Source: Brevibacterium sp. (GTDB taxonomy: Bacteria; Actinomycetota; Actinomycetes; Actinomycetales; Brevibacteriaceae). Taken from it: a stretch of 64,000 bases of DNA. The stretch's first letter is position 1, and each line of letters begins with the position of its first letter. This document shows positions 7,430 through 15,782 of the stretch, piece after piece. Both the position numbers and the translations under genes were made by a program. The notes beneath the pieces are model-generated. The model was not told where the DNA came from, did not search any database, and saw only the letters and a program-made list of their open reading frames with translations. The stretch is taken from assembly GCF_031179145.1 (NCBI RefSeq), contig NZ_JAPSIB010000008.1, forward strand, positions 3,287 to 67,286, in the 5' to 3' direction.

Positions 7430-8655
7430 AGAAGATCGTCGGCGTCATGTTGGGCCTGCTGTCGGCGATCGGCGGCTTCGTCGACATCGGTGACCTGGTC
7501 GTCAACGCCCAGGTCGGCTCCCGGTTCGGCCTCTCCCTGGCCTGGGTGCTGCTCGTCGGCGTCATCGGGGTCTGCGTCTTCACCCAGATGTCCGGCCGGG
7601 TCAGCGCCGTGAGCCGACGGGCGACGTTCGAGATCATCCGCGAACGTCTTGGGCCCCGGGCGGGGCTGGCCAACCTCGCCGCCTCATTCCTCATCAACCT
7701 GCTCACCGTCGCCGCGGAGATCGGCGGCATCGCGCTCGCCCTGCAGCTGGCCAGCAGCGTCAGCTATCTGCTCTGGGTGCCGGTGGCGGCCCTCGCCGTG
7801 TGGCTGATCATCTGGCGGGTGAAGTTCTCCACGATGGAGAAGACCGTGCCGTTCGTCGGATTGGCCCTGGTCGGATTCGCCATCGCGGTGTTCATGCTCG
7901 GTCCGGACTGGGGTGAGCTGTTCGACCAGACATTCCAGCCGTCGGTGCCCGGCAACGAGCATGTGGCGACCTACTGGTACTTCGCGATCTCGATCTTCGG
8001 GTCCGCGATGACTCCCTACCAGGTTCTGTTCTACTCATCGAGCGCGATCGAGGAGAAGTGGACGCCGCAGAAGATCGCCGAATCCCGCCGCAACGTCCTC
8101 ATCGGATTCCCCGTCGGCGCGCTGATCGCGCTCGCGATCTCCGCCTGTGCCGCCATCGTCCTCTTCCCGCAGGGCATCGAGGTCAGCTCCCTGTCGCAGG
8201 TCGTGCTCCCCGTCGCCGAGGCGGGTGGGAAGCTTCTCCTGGCGGTCGTCATCCTGGGCATCGTCGCCGCGACCACAGGCGCCGCTCTCGAGTCGACGCT
8301 GTCGACCGGGTACATGCTCTCGCAGTTCTTCGGCTGGCGGTGGGGGAAGACCCGGAAGCCGACCCATGCCGCCAGGTTCCACGTGACCATCATCGTCTGC
8401 GTGCTACTGGGCATCGGGGTCCTGTGCACAGGGGTCGACCCCGTGCAGGTGACGGAGCTGTCGGTGGTGTTCTCGGCCATCGCCCTGCCGTTGACCTACC
8501 TGCCGATCCTCATCGTGGCGAACGATCCGCAGTACATGGGCAAGCACGTCAACGGTCCGTTCACCAACGCCTTGGCACTGATCTACCTCGTCATCGTCAT
8601 TGCCGCGTCCGTCGCGGCCATACCCCTGATGATCATCACAGGAGCGGGAGCATGA
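7426..8655 (+). CDS. Nramp-related transporter with altered metal site
   Basis: A 409-residue protein with about 11 hydrophobic helices in the Nramp/LeuT arrangement. Nramps are proton- or uniport-driven divalent metal transporters. The two unwound metal-site helices are recognisable but changed. Helix 1 reads GGFVDIGDLVVNAQVGSRFG, where classical members have DPGN, and helix 6 reads GSAMTPYQVLFYSS, where classical members have MPHN. The Asp is kept, while Asn and the Pro-His order are not, so substrate could differ (Mg or another ion) or transport may be lost. It starts with GTG inside the lipoprotein stop and its own stop overlaps the next gene. Confidence 0.8.
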   Translation: MKKIVGVMLGLLSAIGGFVDIGDLVVNAQVGSRFGLSLAWVLLVGVIGVCVFTQMSGRVSAVSRRATFEIIRERLGPRAGLANLAASFLINLLTVAAEIGGIALALQLASSVSYLLWVPVAALAVWLIIWRVKFSTMEKTVPFVGLALVGFAIAVFMLGPDWGELFDQTFQPSVPGNEHVATYWYFAISIFGSAMTPYQVLFYSSSAIEEKWTPQKIAESRRNVLIGFPVGALIALAISACAAIVLFPQGIEVSSLSQVVLPVAEAGGKLLLAVVILGIVAATTGAALESTLSTGYMLSQFFGWRWGKTRKPTHAARFHVTIIVCVLLGIGVLCTGVDPVQVTELSVVFSAIALPLTYLPILIVANDPQYMGKHVNGPFTNALALIYLVIVIAASVAAIPLMIITGAGA

Positions 8656-9065
8656 GTGAGAAGCAGAAGCCCCTCGACGCCGATGAATCCGTCGCCGAGC
8701 CACGGCACTTCGACGCCAGGCTGCACCTCGTCGACCGGCAGATCCTCGACAATGACGGCGATCCCGTCGCCGTCGTCGACGACCTCGAGATCAGCGACAT
8801 CCCGTACGGACAGCCGCTGGATCCGGACGCCGATCCGCCGGTGATCACCAACATCCTCACGGGTCCGGTGCTCGCAACCCGCATCTTCGGCGGGCGCCCG
8901 CCGTCGTCGCGGTGGCACCGGATCAGCTGGGACAACGTCACCGACGTCGGAGTGACCGTCGACCTCGATCTGCCGCGGGACCAGATGGCGGCCGCATGGG
9001 TCGAACGCTGGATGCAGCGGCACGTCATCTCCAGGATCCCAGGAGGCAAACATGATTCTCAGTGA
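8652..9065 (+). CDS. PRC-barrel-like protein 1 of Nramp operon
   Basis: A 137-residue soluble protein. After an acidic start it shows a beta-rich PRC-like pattern: ARLHLVDRQILDNDGDPVAVVDDLEIS, then PVITNILTGPVLATRIFGG and HRISWDNVTDVGVTVDLDLP. PRC barrels are small protein- or ligand-binding domains, and in several Gram-positive Nramp relatives they regulate transport. The ATG overlaps the transporter stop (ATGA), and its 3' end overlaps the next gene by 14 bp, so all four genes form one coupled unit. Confidence 0.65.
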   Translation: MSEKQKPLDADESVAEPRHFDARLHLVDRQILDNDGDPVAVVDDLEISDIPYGQPLDPDADPPVITNILTGPVLATRIFGGRPPSSRWHRISWDNVTDVGVTVDLDLPRDQMAAAWVERWMQRHVISRIPGGKHDSQ

Positions 9066-9447
9066 CCTCATCGACGCCGAGGTGGTCGACTCGACCGGCG
9101 CCCGCCTCGGGTGGGTCCTCGACCTCCGCTTCAGTCGAGGTCGCGACGACTCGAGCCAGGCGCGCTTGGAGGCGATGGTCGTCGGCGGGCATCGGAGGGT
9201 GCCCTTCCTCGGCTATGAGCGAGCCGGGATGACCAGGCCGAAGATCCTCGCCTGGTTCCTCCACCGGATGCACCGTGATTCGCGGCTGATCCCCTGGAGC
9301 GAAGCGGCGCGGCTCGACGAAGGCCGGATCACCCTGCGCGCGGACTTCGACTCCGAACCGCTGATGGACCCCGGAGCCGGGGACGTGGAACGGGCGGCGG
9401 GGCGCATCGAGCAGAATACCGGGAAGCGGCAGGACGGAGAGCCCTGA
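9052..9447 (+). CDS. PRC-barrel-like protein 2 of Nramp operon
   Basis: A 131-residue protein with LSDLIDAEVVDSTGARLGWVLDLRF, then a strand-rich section RLEAMVVGGHRRVPFLGYERAG and the close LIPWSEAARLDEGRITL. This is the same general order as the preceding protein, suggesting an old duplication or a heteromeric pair. An AGGAGG ribosome site lies inside the end of the upstream gene. The C-terminus is polar and probably disordered. Likely a cytosolic partner of the Nramp-like transporter (inference from coupling). Confidence 0.65.
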   Translation: MILSDLIDAEVVDSTGARLGWVLDLRFSRGRDDSSQARLEAMVVGGHRRVPFLGYERAGMTRPKILAWFLHRMHRDSRLIPWSEAARLDEGRITLRADFDSEPLMDPGAGDVERAAGRIEQNTGKRQDGEP

Positions 9448-9658
9448 CCCGCGGACGGGCGCAACGCAGGCTCGTTGACCGGCGAAGACGCCGCAATTCA
9501 GGCCACCCCTGGCCGGCGGTGGAGACCCTCGCGGCGAAACTGTGTGAGTTCCGGCCCTTGGTGACAAGCACCCCTGATGTTGGAAGAATGGGCGAACCGT
9601 TCTTCGACGGGTCGGGCCGAGTCCTGCCCGTCTTCAAAACTTCATCAGGAGGACCCTC

Positions 9659-10720
9659 ATGACGGCGCAAGTGTTCAACGATCGGACCCGCACCGCCCCA
9701 CTTCCCCGAGGTCCGGTGAGTGAGCAGCTGATCGCAGTCCTCACCTCGGACGCCGAGGTGGGGCCGGAGGAACTCGATGAGCTGAGAACACGCGTCGTCA
9801 CCGCCCTGGAGAACACCGACGACCTCTTCGCCGACGACGATCTCCAGCTCACGCTCTTCCTCCTCTACCTGCTCCACTACGGCCCCGCCGACTTCGTCAC
9901 CGGCGAGTGGGAATGGAGCCCCGAGCTGATCGGCATCCGGAGCCTCGTCGAGGCTCAGCTGGAAGCCGCGCTCCGGGTCCACAACCCGCTGCCCGAGGTC
10001 CTCCCGGAGACCGGAGACGAAGTGTCCGAGGTCCTGTTCGAGATGACCGCCGGCGCCGCCAAGCCCACCCTGGCGATGTGGGCGGCCCGCCACGCCTCGG
10101 TGGAGCAGCTGCGCGAGTTCCTCATCCACCGCTCCATCTACACCCTGCGCGAAGCCGACCCTCACTCGTGGGCGATCCCACGCCTGCGGGGCCGCGCCAA
10201 GGCTGCGATCGTCGAGATCCAGTCGGACGAGTACGGGGCGGGCGATCCGGAGCGGGTCCATGCCGAGATCTTCGCCGGCACCCTGCGCAGTTTCGGACTC
10301 GACGACCGGCCCGACGTCTACCTCGACCTTGTTCCGGCTCTCACCCTCAACTCGATGAACACGATGAGCTTCTTCGGACTCAACCGGCGCCTGCGCGGGG
10401 CGATCGTCGGCCACCTCGCGGCATTCGAGATGACATCGTCGATCCCGAACAAGTTCTACTCCCGGGCGTTCTCCCGCCAGGGTTATGGCGAGGACGTCAC
10501 CTGGTACTTCGATGAGCACGTCGAAGCAGATGCAGTGCACGAGCAGATCGCGGGCAGGGACCTCGCCGGGGGTCTGGCCGACTCCGACCCCGATCTCATC
10601 GCCGACATCATCTTCGGCGCCACCGCCTGCCTCTACGTCGACGACCTCGTCGCCGCGCACATGTACGCTCACTGGACCGAGGGGCGAACCTCGCTGCGGG
10701 AAGTCCGAGACATGCGATGA
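9659..10720 (+). CDS. Iron-containing redox enzyme family (haem-oxygenase-like fold)
   Basis: A 353-residue mostly helical protein that fits the haem-oxygenase-like oxidase family (diiron type). Candidate metal ligands lie in ADPHSWAIPRLRGRAKAAIVEIQSDEYG (Asp, His, Glu, Asp) and in YFDEHVEADAVHE near residues 280-295 (Glu, His, Asp, His), the two places where relatives carry their diiron ligands. Members of this fold do oxidative chemistry on small metabolites, and the substrate here is unknown. AGGAGG precedes the ATG. The stop overlaps the start of the glycosyltransferase gene, and a CDGSH Fe-S protein follows. Confidence 0.8.
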   Translation: MTAQVFNDRTRTAPLPRGPVSEQLIAVLTSDAEVGPEELDELRTRVVTALENTDDLFADDDLQLTLFLLYLLHYGPADFVTGEWEWSPELIGIRSLVEAQLEAALRVHNPLPEVLPETGDEVSEVLFEMTAGAAKPTLAMWAARHASVEQLREFLIHRSIYTLREADPHSWAIPRLRGRAKAAIVEIQSDEYGAGDPERVHAEIFAGTLRSFGLDDRPDVYLDLVPALTLNSMNTMSFFGLNRRLRGAIVGHLAAFEMTSSIPNKFYSRAFSRQGYGEDVTWYFDEHVEADAVHEQIAGRDLAGGLADSDPDLIADIIFGATACLYVDDLVAAHMYAHWTEGRTSLREVRDMR

Positions 10721-11811
10721 CAGCCTCAGCGAATGCCGGCGCGAACTCGGCGAGGGCCGGCGCACCGATTCTGCCGGTGCACTATGTGCTGCCGATGCGG
10801 TGGAGCGAGGACAAGGGTCTGGCGGAACTCGCCGACTACCTCGAATCGATCAGGGAGTTCGTCGACGTCATCGTTGTCGACGGTTCCGATCCCGACCGCC
10901 GGCGACAGCACCGGGCCGCGCTGCCCGAGGACATCACGGTGCTCGACTGCGCGAACACCACCTGCCTCAACGGAAAGGTCGCAGGAGTGCTGACGGCAGT
11001 GCCGATGCTGCACCGGGCGAACACGGTCATCGCCGATGACGACGTCCGCTACGAACCCGAGGACCTGTTCAGGATCGTCGGTGAGCTCGATCGGGCCGAT
11101 CTGGTCATCCCGCAGAACCACTTCAGCGCCCCCGGCAGTCACAGGGTTCCCTGGCACGCGCGGTGGGACACTGCCCGGTCCCTGCTCAACCGCGCCTTCG
11201 GCTCCGACTATCCCGGAACTCTCGCCCTGCGCACCACGATGCTCGCCGACGGATACGACGGCGACGTCCTGTTCGAGAATCTCGAACTCATCCGCACGGT
11301 GAAGGCTCGCGGCCGGATCGTCCGCAGCGTCCGCGATCTCTTCGTTGCCCGCCGTCCGCCATCATTCGCAGGCTTTGCCGGCCAGCGAATTCGGCAAGCC
11401 TACGACAGCTGCGCCCAACCACTGCGGTTCCTCGTCGAGCTCTCGCTTCTGCCCCTGGCCGTGGCATCCGCGCGCCGACCCAGACGTTTGGCGGCGATGG
11501 TCGTCCTCGTCATCGGCATCGCCGAGGTGGGGCGGAGGCGAGCGTCGGGCACATCCGTCTTCCCCGCCTCGGCGAGCTTCTGGGCCCCGCTCTGGGTGGC
11601 GGAACGGGCCGTCTGCGCGTGGTGGGCTCTGGCTCTGAGACTGCGTGGGGGAGTGACCTACCATGGCAGGAGGATTCCGGTTGCCGCGCATTCGCAAGCG
11701 CAGCTGCGGAAGGTTCAGCACGAACCGCAGGAGTCCTCTGCCGAGCCGCGACGGACGATCGTCGCGAGACCGGCTGCGGTCGGACCGTCGAGGAAAGTGA
11801 GCGAATTGTGA
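10717..11811 (+). CDS. Glycosyltransferase family 2-like, membrane-associated
   Basis: A 364-residue protein. A GT-A-like start (VHYVLPMRWSEDKGLAELADYLESI, VDVIVVDGSD) is followed by NGKVAGVLTAV and the DDD motif in VIADDDVRYEPEDL. Residues ~240-315 contain hydrophobic stretches (LVELSLLPLAVASA, LAAMVVLVIGIAEV) suggesting membrane anchoring. The tail is basic and disordered. GT2 enzymes transfer a sugar from a nucleotide or lipid donor; donor and acceptor here are unknown. It is coupled on both sides (ATGA with the oxidase, GTGA with the CDGSH gene), so its product probably feeds the same pathway. Confidence 0.75.
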   Translation: MTASANAGANSARAGAPILPVHYVLPMRWSEDKGLAELADYLESIREFVDVIVVDGSDPDRRRQHRAALPEDITVLDCANTTCLNGKVAGVLTAVPMLHRANTVIADDDVRYEPEDLFRIVGELDRADLVIPQNHFSAPGSHRVPWHARWDTARSLLNRAFGSDYPGTLALRTTMLADGYDGDVLFENLELIRTVKARGRIVRSVRDLFVARRPPSFAGFAGQRIRQAYDSCAQPLRFLVELSLLPLAVASARRPRRLAAMVVLVIGIAEVGRRRASGTSVFPASASFWAPLWVAERAVCAWWALALRLRGGVTYHGRRIPVAAHSQAQLRKVQHEPQESSAEPRRTIVARPAAVGPSRKVSEL

Positions 11812-12053
11812 AGAACGAAACCGATCCGGTGACCATCACGCCCTGCCCCGACGGGCCGCTGCTGGTGCGCGGCGACTTCCTCATCGCCCCCGCTCCCGGC
11901 CGGGAGCCCGAGGCGCCGGGGCGGCGGGTCGTCGCCCTGTGTCGGTGTGGCAAGAGCGGGATCCCGCCGATGTGCGACGGCTCGCACAAGCTCGTCGGCT
12001 TCCGCGCGCCTGCCCCCGAGGCGGCACCCGAGGATTCTCCGCGAAGCGACTGA
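11808..12053 (+). CDS. CDGSH iron-sulfur domain protein
   Basis: An 81-residue protein with the full [2Fe-2S] signature CRCGKSGIPPMCDGSH: three Cys and one His as ligands. Before it comes a short strand section (CPDGPLLVRGDFLIAPAPG), as in single-domain bacterial CDGSH proteins. These proteins transfer electrons or clusters. The GTG start lies inside the stop of the glycosyltransferase. The natural inference is that it delivers electrons to the haem-oxygenase-like enzyme two genes upstream. A strong terminator follows 34 bp later. Confidence 0.88.
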   Translation: MKNETDPVTITPCPDGPLLVRGDFLIAPAPGREPEAPGRRVVALCRCGKSGIPPMCDGSHKLVGFRAPAPEAAPEDSPRSD

Positions 12054-12086
12054 CCACTGTCCTCTCTGCTGCTGCACCGCTGACAG

Positions 12087-12129
12087 ACGACTGACGCCAC
12101 CTCGGGGAATCCGAGGTGGCGTCAGTCGT
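12087..12129. terminator. Bidirectional hairpin terminator
   Basis: A perfect 19-bp stem (12087-12105 with 12111-12129) around a 5-nt loop GGAAT. It lies between the rightward CDGSH gene and the leftward catalase gene and can serve both. There is no long T-tract, as is common in actinobacteria. The inner stem is the word CCACCTCGG/CCGAGGTGG that recurs through the window. Confidence 0.9.
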
Positions 12130-12144
12130 TCTCAGCGCCGCGGT

Positions 12145-14298
12145 TCAGCTCTGGGCGCGGGCCCAGGCGCGGTGCTCGGCGAGGCCCTCAGCGATCTGCT
12201 TGACGATGCTGCCGAAGTCGTCATTGCAGTACACGCCGGGATCGTTCGCCGCGATTCCGTACTTCGACATCCATTCCGAGGAGTCGCTGTAGGCGCCGAT
12301 GAACTTGAGGTGGCGCCACGCCTCGGAGACGAGGCGATCGATCTCCACGGTCAGTTCGACCTCCTCGGCGAAGATCAGAGCGTCGAGCTCGACCGAGGAC
12401 ATGGTCATATAGGTCCGTTCGACCGCGACGGACTTGCCGCCCGAGGTGATGCTTCCTCCGGCGGGAGCGATGAGGATCGGCACCATTCCTGCCTGCGCGA
12501 TGAGGTCGTGCGCCTTGATGGCCTGCTCGGCCGGAGTCGCGGTGCCGGTGACGATGCCGACCTTCCGCCCGTCGATGGGCCACTTGTGGCCGAGCTGCGA
12601 CAGCGCCGGGCTCGGCTCGACATCCGTGGCCGGCTCGACCTCGGGCTCGGGGACGTCGAGTCCGAGACCCTGGGCCACCATCGTGGCGAGTTCGGAGTCG
12701 ACCGAGGCGAGCACCTTGAGCTGGCGTTCGCGGATCGTCTCCTCGTAGCACTTGCCGAGCTCGAAGGTGAACGCGTCGGCCAGGTGTGACTGCTCGAGCG
12801 GGGTGAGGCTGAGCCAGAACAGTCGAGCCTGGGAGAAGTGATCGTCGAAGGTCCGCGGCGTCTCGCGCACCTTCGTCGATTCGGCGACCCGCGTCGGCAC
12901 CTCGACGAAGGTGTGATCGTCGTCGGCGGGCGCATGGAAGGGGTTGCCGCCGTCGAGGGAGTTCGGCTTGTACGGGGCGGCTCCGCGGTGGACGGCGGTC
13001 TGATGCATGCCGTCGCGGAACATGTCGTTGACCGGGCAGTGCGGTCGGTTGATCGGCAGCTGGGCGAAGTTCGGCCCGCCGAGGCGGCTGATCTGGGTGT
13101 CGAGGTAGGAGAACAGGCGCCCCTGCAGCAGCGGGTCGTTGGTCACGTCGATGCCGGAAACCAGGTGGCCCGGGTGGAACGCGACCTGCTCGGTCTCTGC
13201 GAAGAAGTTGCTCGGATTCCGGTTGAGGGTGAGCAGGCCGACGGGCTGGACGGGAGCCAGCTCCTCGGGCACGATCTTCGTCGGATCGAGGAGGTCGATG
13301 CCTTCGAACATCTCGTCCTCGGTGTCGGGGAACACCTGGATGCCCAGCTCCCACTGGGGGCACGCTCCCGCTTCGATGGCGTCGGCCAGATCCCGCCGGT
13401 GGAAGTCGGGGTCGACCCCGTTGACCATCTGCGCCTCCTCCCAGATCAGGGAGTGGACGCCGGCCTTCGGCTTCCAGTGGAACTTCACGAGCGAGGTCTC
13501 GCCGGCGGCATTCTCCAGGCGGAACGTGTGGATGCCGAAGCCCTCCATCGTCCGGAACGACCGCGGGATCGCCCGGTCGGACATCTGCCACATCGTGTGA
13601 TGGGTCGCCTCGGTGTGCAGGGACACGAAGTCCCAGAACGTGTCGTGGGCGCTTTGGGCCTGCGGGATCTCACGGTCCGGATGCGGTTTGGCCGCATGTA
13701 CGATGTCGGGGAACTTGATCGCATCCTGGATGAAGAAGACCGGGATGTTGTTGCCGACGAGGTCGAAGACTCCGTCCGAGGTGTAGAACTTCGTCGCGAA
13801 CCCGCGGGTGTCGCGCACGGCGTCGGCAGAACCACGATTGCCCACCACCGTGGAGAAGCGGGTGAAGACCTCGGTCTCGACGTCCTTCTGCAGGAAGGCG
13901 GCCTTCGTGACCTTCGCGGCGCTGCCGTAGGAGACGAACGTGCCATGCGCTGCGGAGCCTCGAGCGTGGACGACGCGCTCGGGAATGCGCTCGTGGTCGA
14001 AGTGGGTGATCTTCTCCCGGAAGTGATGATCCTGCATGAGCAGCGGTCCGCGTCGGCCGGCCTTGAGCGAATGGTCGGTGTCGGGGACGCGGGCGCCCTG
14101 AGCGGTGGTCAGGTAGGCGCCCTGCTGTGCCTGATCCGCCTGGGTGTCGGCGCTGGGAGCGCCCGTCGGGGACGTCGGACGGGGACCGCTCTGGTCGGGC
14201 TTGGGCGGCAGCGGAGGCTGGGGATTCGTCGGCTCGTCGAACTCGGGGGTCCGGGGGCCAGGTTTGCCGGGAATGGTCGGCTGATCTTCGGGAGCCAT
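12145..14298 (-). CDS. katE: Large-subunit catalase (HPII/KatE type)
   Basis: A 717-residue clade-2 catalase that decomposes hydrogen peroxide with haem. It has an extended Pro-rich N-terminal arm (1-60), the catalytic His118 in HARGSAAHGTF, the Asn183/184 in LVGNNIPVFF, the proximal haem Tyr398 in GRLFSYLDTQISRLGG, and a C-terminal flavodoxin-like domain (~575-690, GRKVGIVTGTATPAEQA). Length matches the large family. AGGAGGAG precedes the ATG. It is monocistronic, ended by the hairpin at 12087-12129. Confidence 0.95.
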   Translation of the reverse strand: MAPEDQPTIPGKPGPRTPEFDEPTNPQPPLPPKPDQSGPRPTSPTGAPSADTQADQAQQGAYLTTAQGARVPDTDHSLKAGRRGPLLMQDHHFREKITHFDHERIPERVVHARGSAAHGTFVSYGSAAKVTKAAFLQKDVETEVFTRFSTVVGNRGSADAVRDTRGFATKFYTSDGVFDLVGNNIPVFFIQDAIKFPDIVHAAKPHPDREIPQAQSAHDTFWDFVSLHTEATHHTMWQMSDRAIPRSFRTMEGFGIHTFRLENAAGETSLVKFHWKPKAGVHSLIWEEAQMVNGVDPDFHRRDLADAIEAGACPQWELGIQVFPDTEDEMFEGIDLLDPTKIVPEELAPVQPVGLLTLNRNPSNFFAETEQVAFHPGHLVSGIDVTNDPLLQGRLFSYLDTQISRLGGPNFAQLPINRPHCPVNDMFRDGMHQTAVHRGAAPYKPNSLDGGNPFHAPADDDHTFVEVPTRVAESTKVRETPRTFDDHFSQARLFWLSLTPLEQSHLADAFTFELGKCYEETIRERQLKVLASVDSELATMVAQGLGLDVPEPEVEPATDVEPSPALSQLGHKWPIDGRKVGIVTGTATPAEQAIKAHDLIAQAGMVPILIAPAGGSITSGGKSVAVERTYMTMSSVELDALIFAEEVELTVEIDRLVSEAWRHLKFIGAYSDSSEWMSKYGIAANDPGVYCNDDFGSIVKQIAEGLAEHRAWARAQS

Positions 14299-14361
14299 AT
14301 CGTTCTCCTCCTGTGTCGGGGTCGGGGTGGTCGGGGACGGATGGGTCTCGTCAGAGTACGG

Positions 14362-15528
14362 TCAGTTCCCCTCGTGAATCGCAATGTCGAGAAAGGTCTT
14401 GATGTTCTTGATCCGTGTGGTCAGCTCCGCGATGTCCAGGGACGCGGTGTACTCCTCCATCTCCCGTGTCTGAGCGGGGCAGAGGATCCCGGAGTCGAGG
14501 AGCCGTTTGATCGGAGTGACGGGGTCGTCGTAGACACGGCGGCGGACTCCGGACGGGGTTCGCTTCCACCCGATAGGGTTCTTCACCGGCATGAAGAAGT
14601 TGAGTCTGTCGCCGAGGGCGTCCCAGATGTCGTTGGCCAGCTCGATGTCGACGTGCGGATTGTTCTTGATCACCGATTGGAGCGTGTCGACGGTCTTGCG
14701 CTTGCGCTCGGCCAGGCGGATGCCGTGGTTGATCGCGGAGATCGGGTGAACTGCGACCATCCGCTCGGTGGCCCACTCCTCGATTTCGTCCAGCGGCAGC
14801 TCGGGGCTGATGAGGAGCCCGGTCACGATGTAGGGGATCGAGGCGACCGCCTCGGCGAGCACCTTCACCGGGTCGGCGTCGGGTTCGAAGCTCACGGTTC
14901 GGACCCATCCGATGCGGACATCGGTCAAGGTCAGGGTGCGGCGACCGGGGCCGCGATCGTCATCGTGGTCGGGGTCGATGTACTCGGCGACGAAGTAGCC
15001 CGGTTCCGGTTCGGCGAGGAGCTTGGTCGCATGCAGCGACACCGAGGTCCTCAACCCGGTGCCCGACCCGGAGAGGAGGACATCCTCGGTGGTGTCGGAC
15101 TTCTCGGAGCTGAGGTAGCGGTCGATCGTGGCGGCCGAAATCTGGAACAGCTCCTCACGAACCTCCTCGGAGTAGCTGTCGCGTCCCGGCCGCAGGTGGC
15201 CGTGGGCTTCGAGGGAGGCGAGGCATTCCGGCATCGCGGCTTCCAAGTACTTTCCGCAGGGCTGCCCTGACTGCTCCCAGACGAATTGGAGCGTCTTGCG
15301 GGCTGCGAGGGAGAACTTCTTCGGCTTGCTGCGGCGGCGATCGGGGACCGAGTCGGGAGACACTCCCTCAGCCATCAGAGCCAACTGCTGCCTGAGCTGG
15401 TGTCTGGCGTGGTCACGGCTCCATCCTGTGGCAACCGTGATCGTATCGAGCAACCTGCCCTTGTCCTTCCTTGAGGACGTGTCGTACGCCTGCGCGTATT
15501 TGCGGGCCATTTGGATCGCGGTTGTCAT
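14362..15528 (-). CDS. Transposase/integrase-derived protein lacking the DDE triad
   Basis: From memory, the backbone follows the ISNCY/IS1202-like integrase family: an N-terminal helical part (TVATGWSRDHARHQLRQQL), KFSLAARKTLQFVWEQSGQPCGKYL, QISAATIDRYLS, the strand RTLTLTDVRIGWV, then INFF-like LNFFMPVKN, RRRVYDDPVTPIKRLLDSG and a C-terminal helix. The three segments that hold acidic catalytic residues in active members are changed: the EIDLVAH position reads EYIDPDHDD, the GIDSDNGSEF position reads GLLISPELPLDE, and the VEQKN position is absent. I chose ATG 15528 with AGGAG eight bases upstream; a GTG lies at 15537. No terminal inverted repeats were found. It may be a domesticated DNA-binding protein. 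Confidence 0.65.
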   Translation of the reverse strand: MTTAIQMARKYAQAYDTSSRKDKGRLLDTITVATGWSRDHARHQLRQQLALMAEGVSPDSVPDRRRSKPKKFSLAARKTLQFVWEQSGQPCGKYLEAAMPECLASLEAHGHLRPGRDSYSEEVREELFQISAATIDRYLSSEKSDTTEDVLLSGSGTGLRTSVSLHATKLLAEPEPGYFVAEYIDPDHDDDRGPGRRTLTLTDVRIGWVRTVSFEPDADPVKVLAEAVASIPYIVTGLLISPELPLDEIEEWATERMVAVHPISAINHGIRLAERKRKTVDTLQSVIKNNPHVDIELANDIWDALGDRLNFFMPVKNPIGWKRTPSGVRRRVYDDPVTPIKRLLDSGILCPAQTREMEEYTASLDIAELTTRIKNIKTFLDIAIHEGN

Positions 15529-15724
15529 CTCGTCCACTCCTGACTGTCGTTGAACGTCTCCGGCAACCTCTCATGCCCTTCCCGATTGCCGTCCGGCTCA
15601 AGAGAAGGAGGAGAGGCTTAGTGGAAATGACGCTAACTATGCGGTCACAGCTTCACAACCCCCCTTTACAAAACTCGGTTCTTGTTCTAGAGACGTTCAT
15701 GTCCTGGACGAATGCGGAGAAGAT

Positions 15725-15758
15725 CTCGGCCATGCCAGAGATTCCTGACATGGCCGAG
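15725..15758. promoter_or_regulatory. 10-bp inverted repeat, possible operator or hairpin
   Basis: CTCGGCCATG (15725-15734) and CATGGCCGAG (15749-15758) pair perfectly around a 14-nt loop. The site is in the gap upstream of the transposase-derived gene and downstream of the small acidic gene, so it could be an operator or a terminator without a T-tract. Confidence 0.45.
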
Positions 15759-15782
15759 ACGCTGGAGATGCTCTGAGTCAGG

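Noticed and set aside
15471..15776. 101-codon rightward frame antisense to the transposase-derived gene
   Set aside because: The first part mirrors the coding strand of the other gene and has no ribosome site or recognisable domain.
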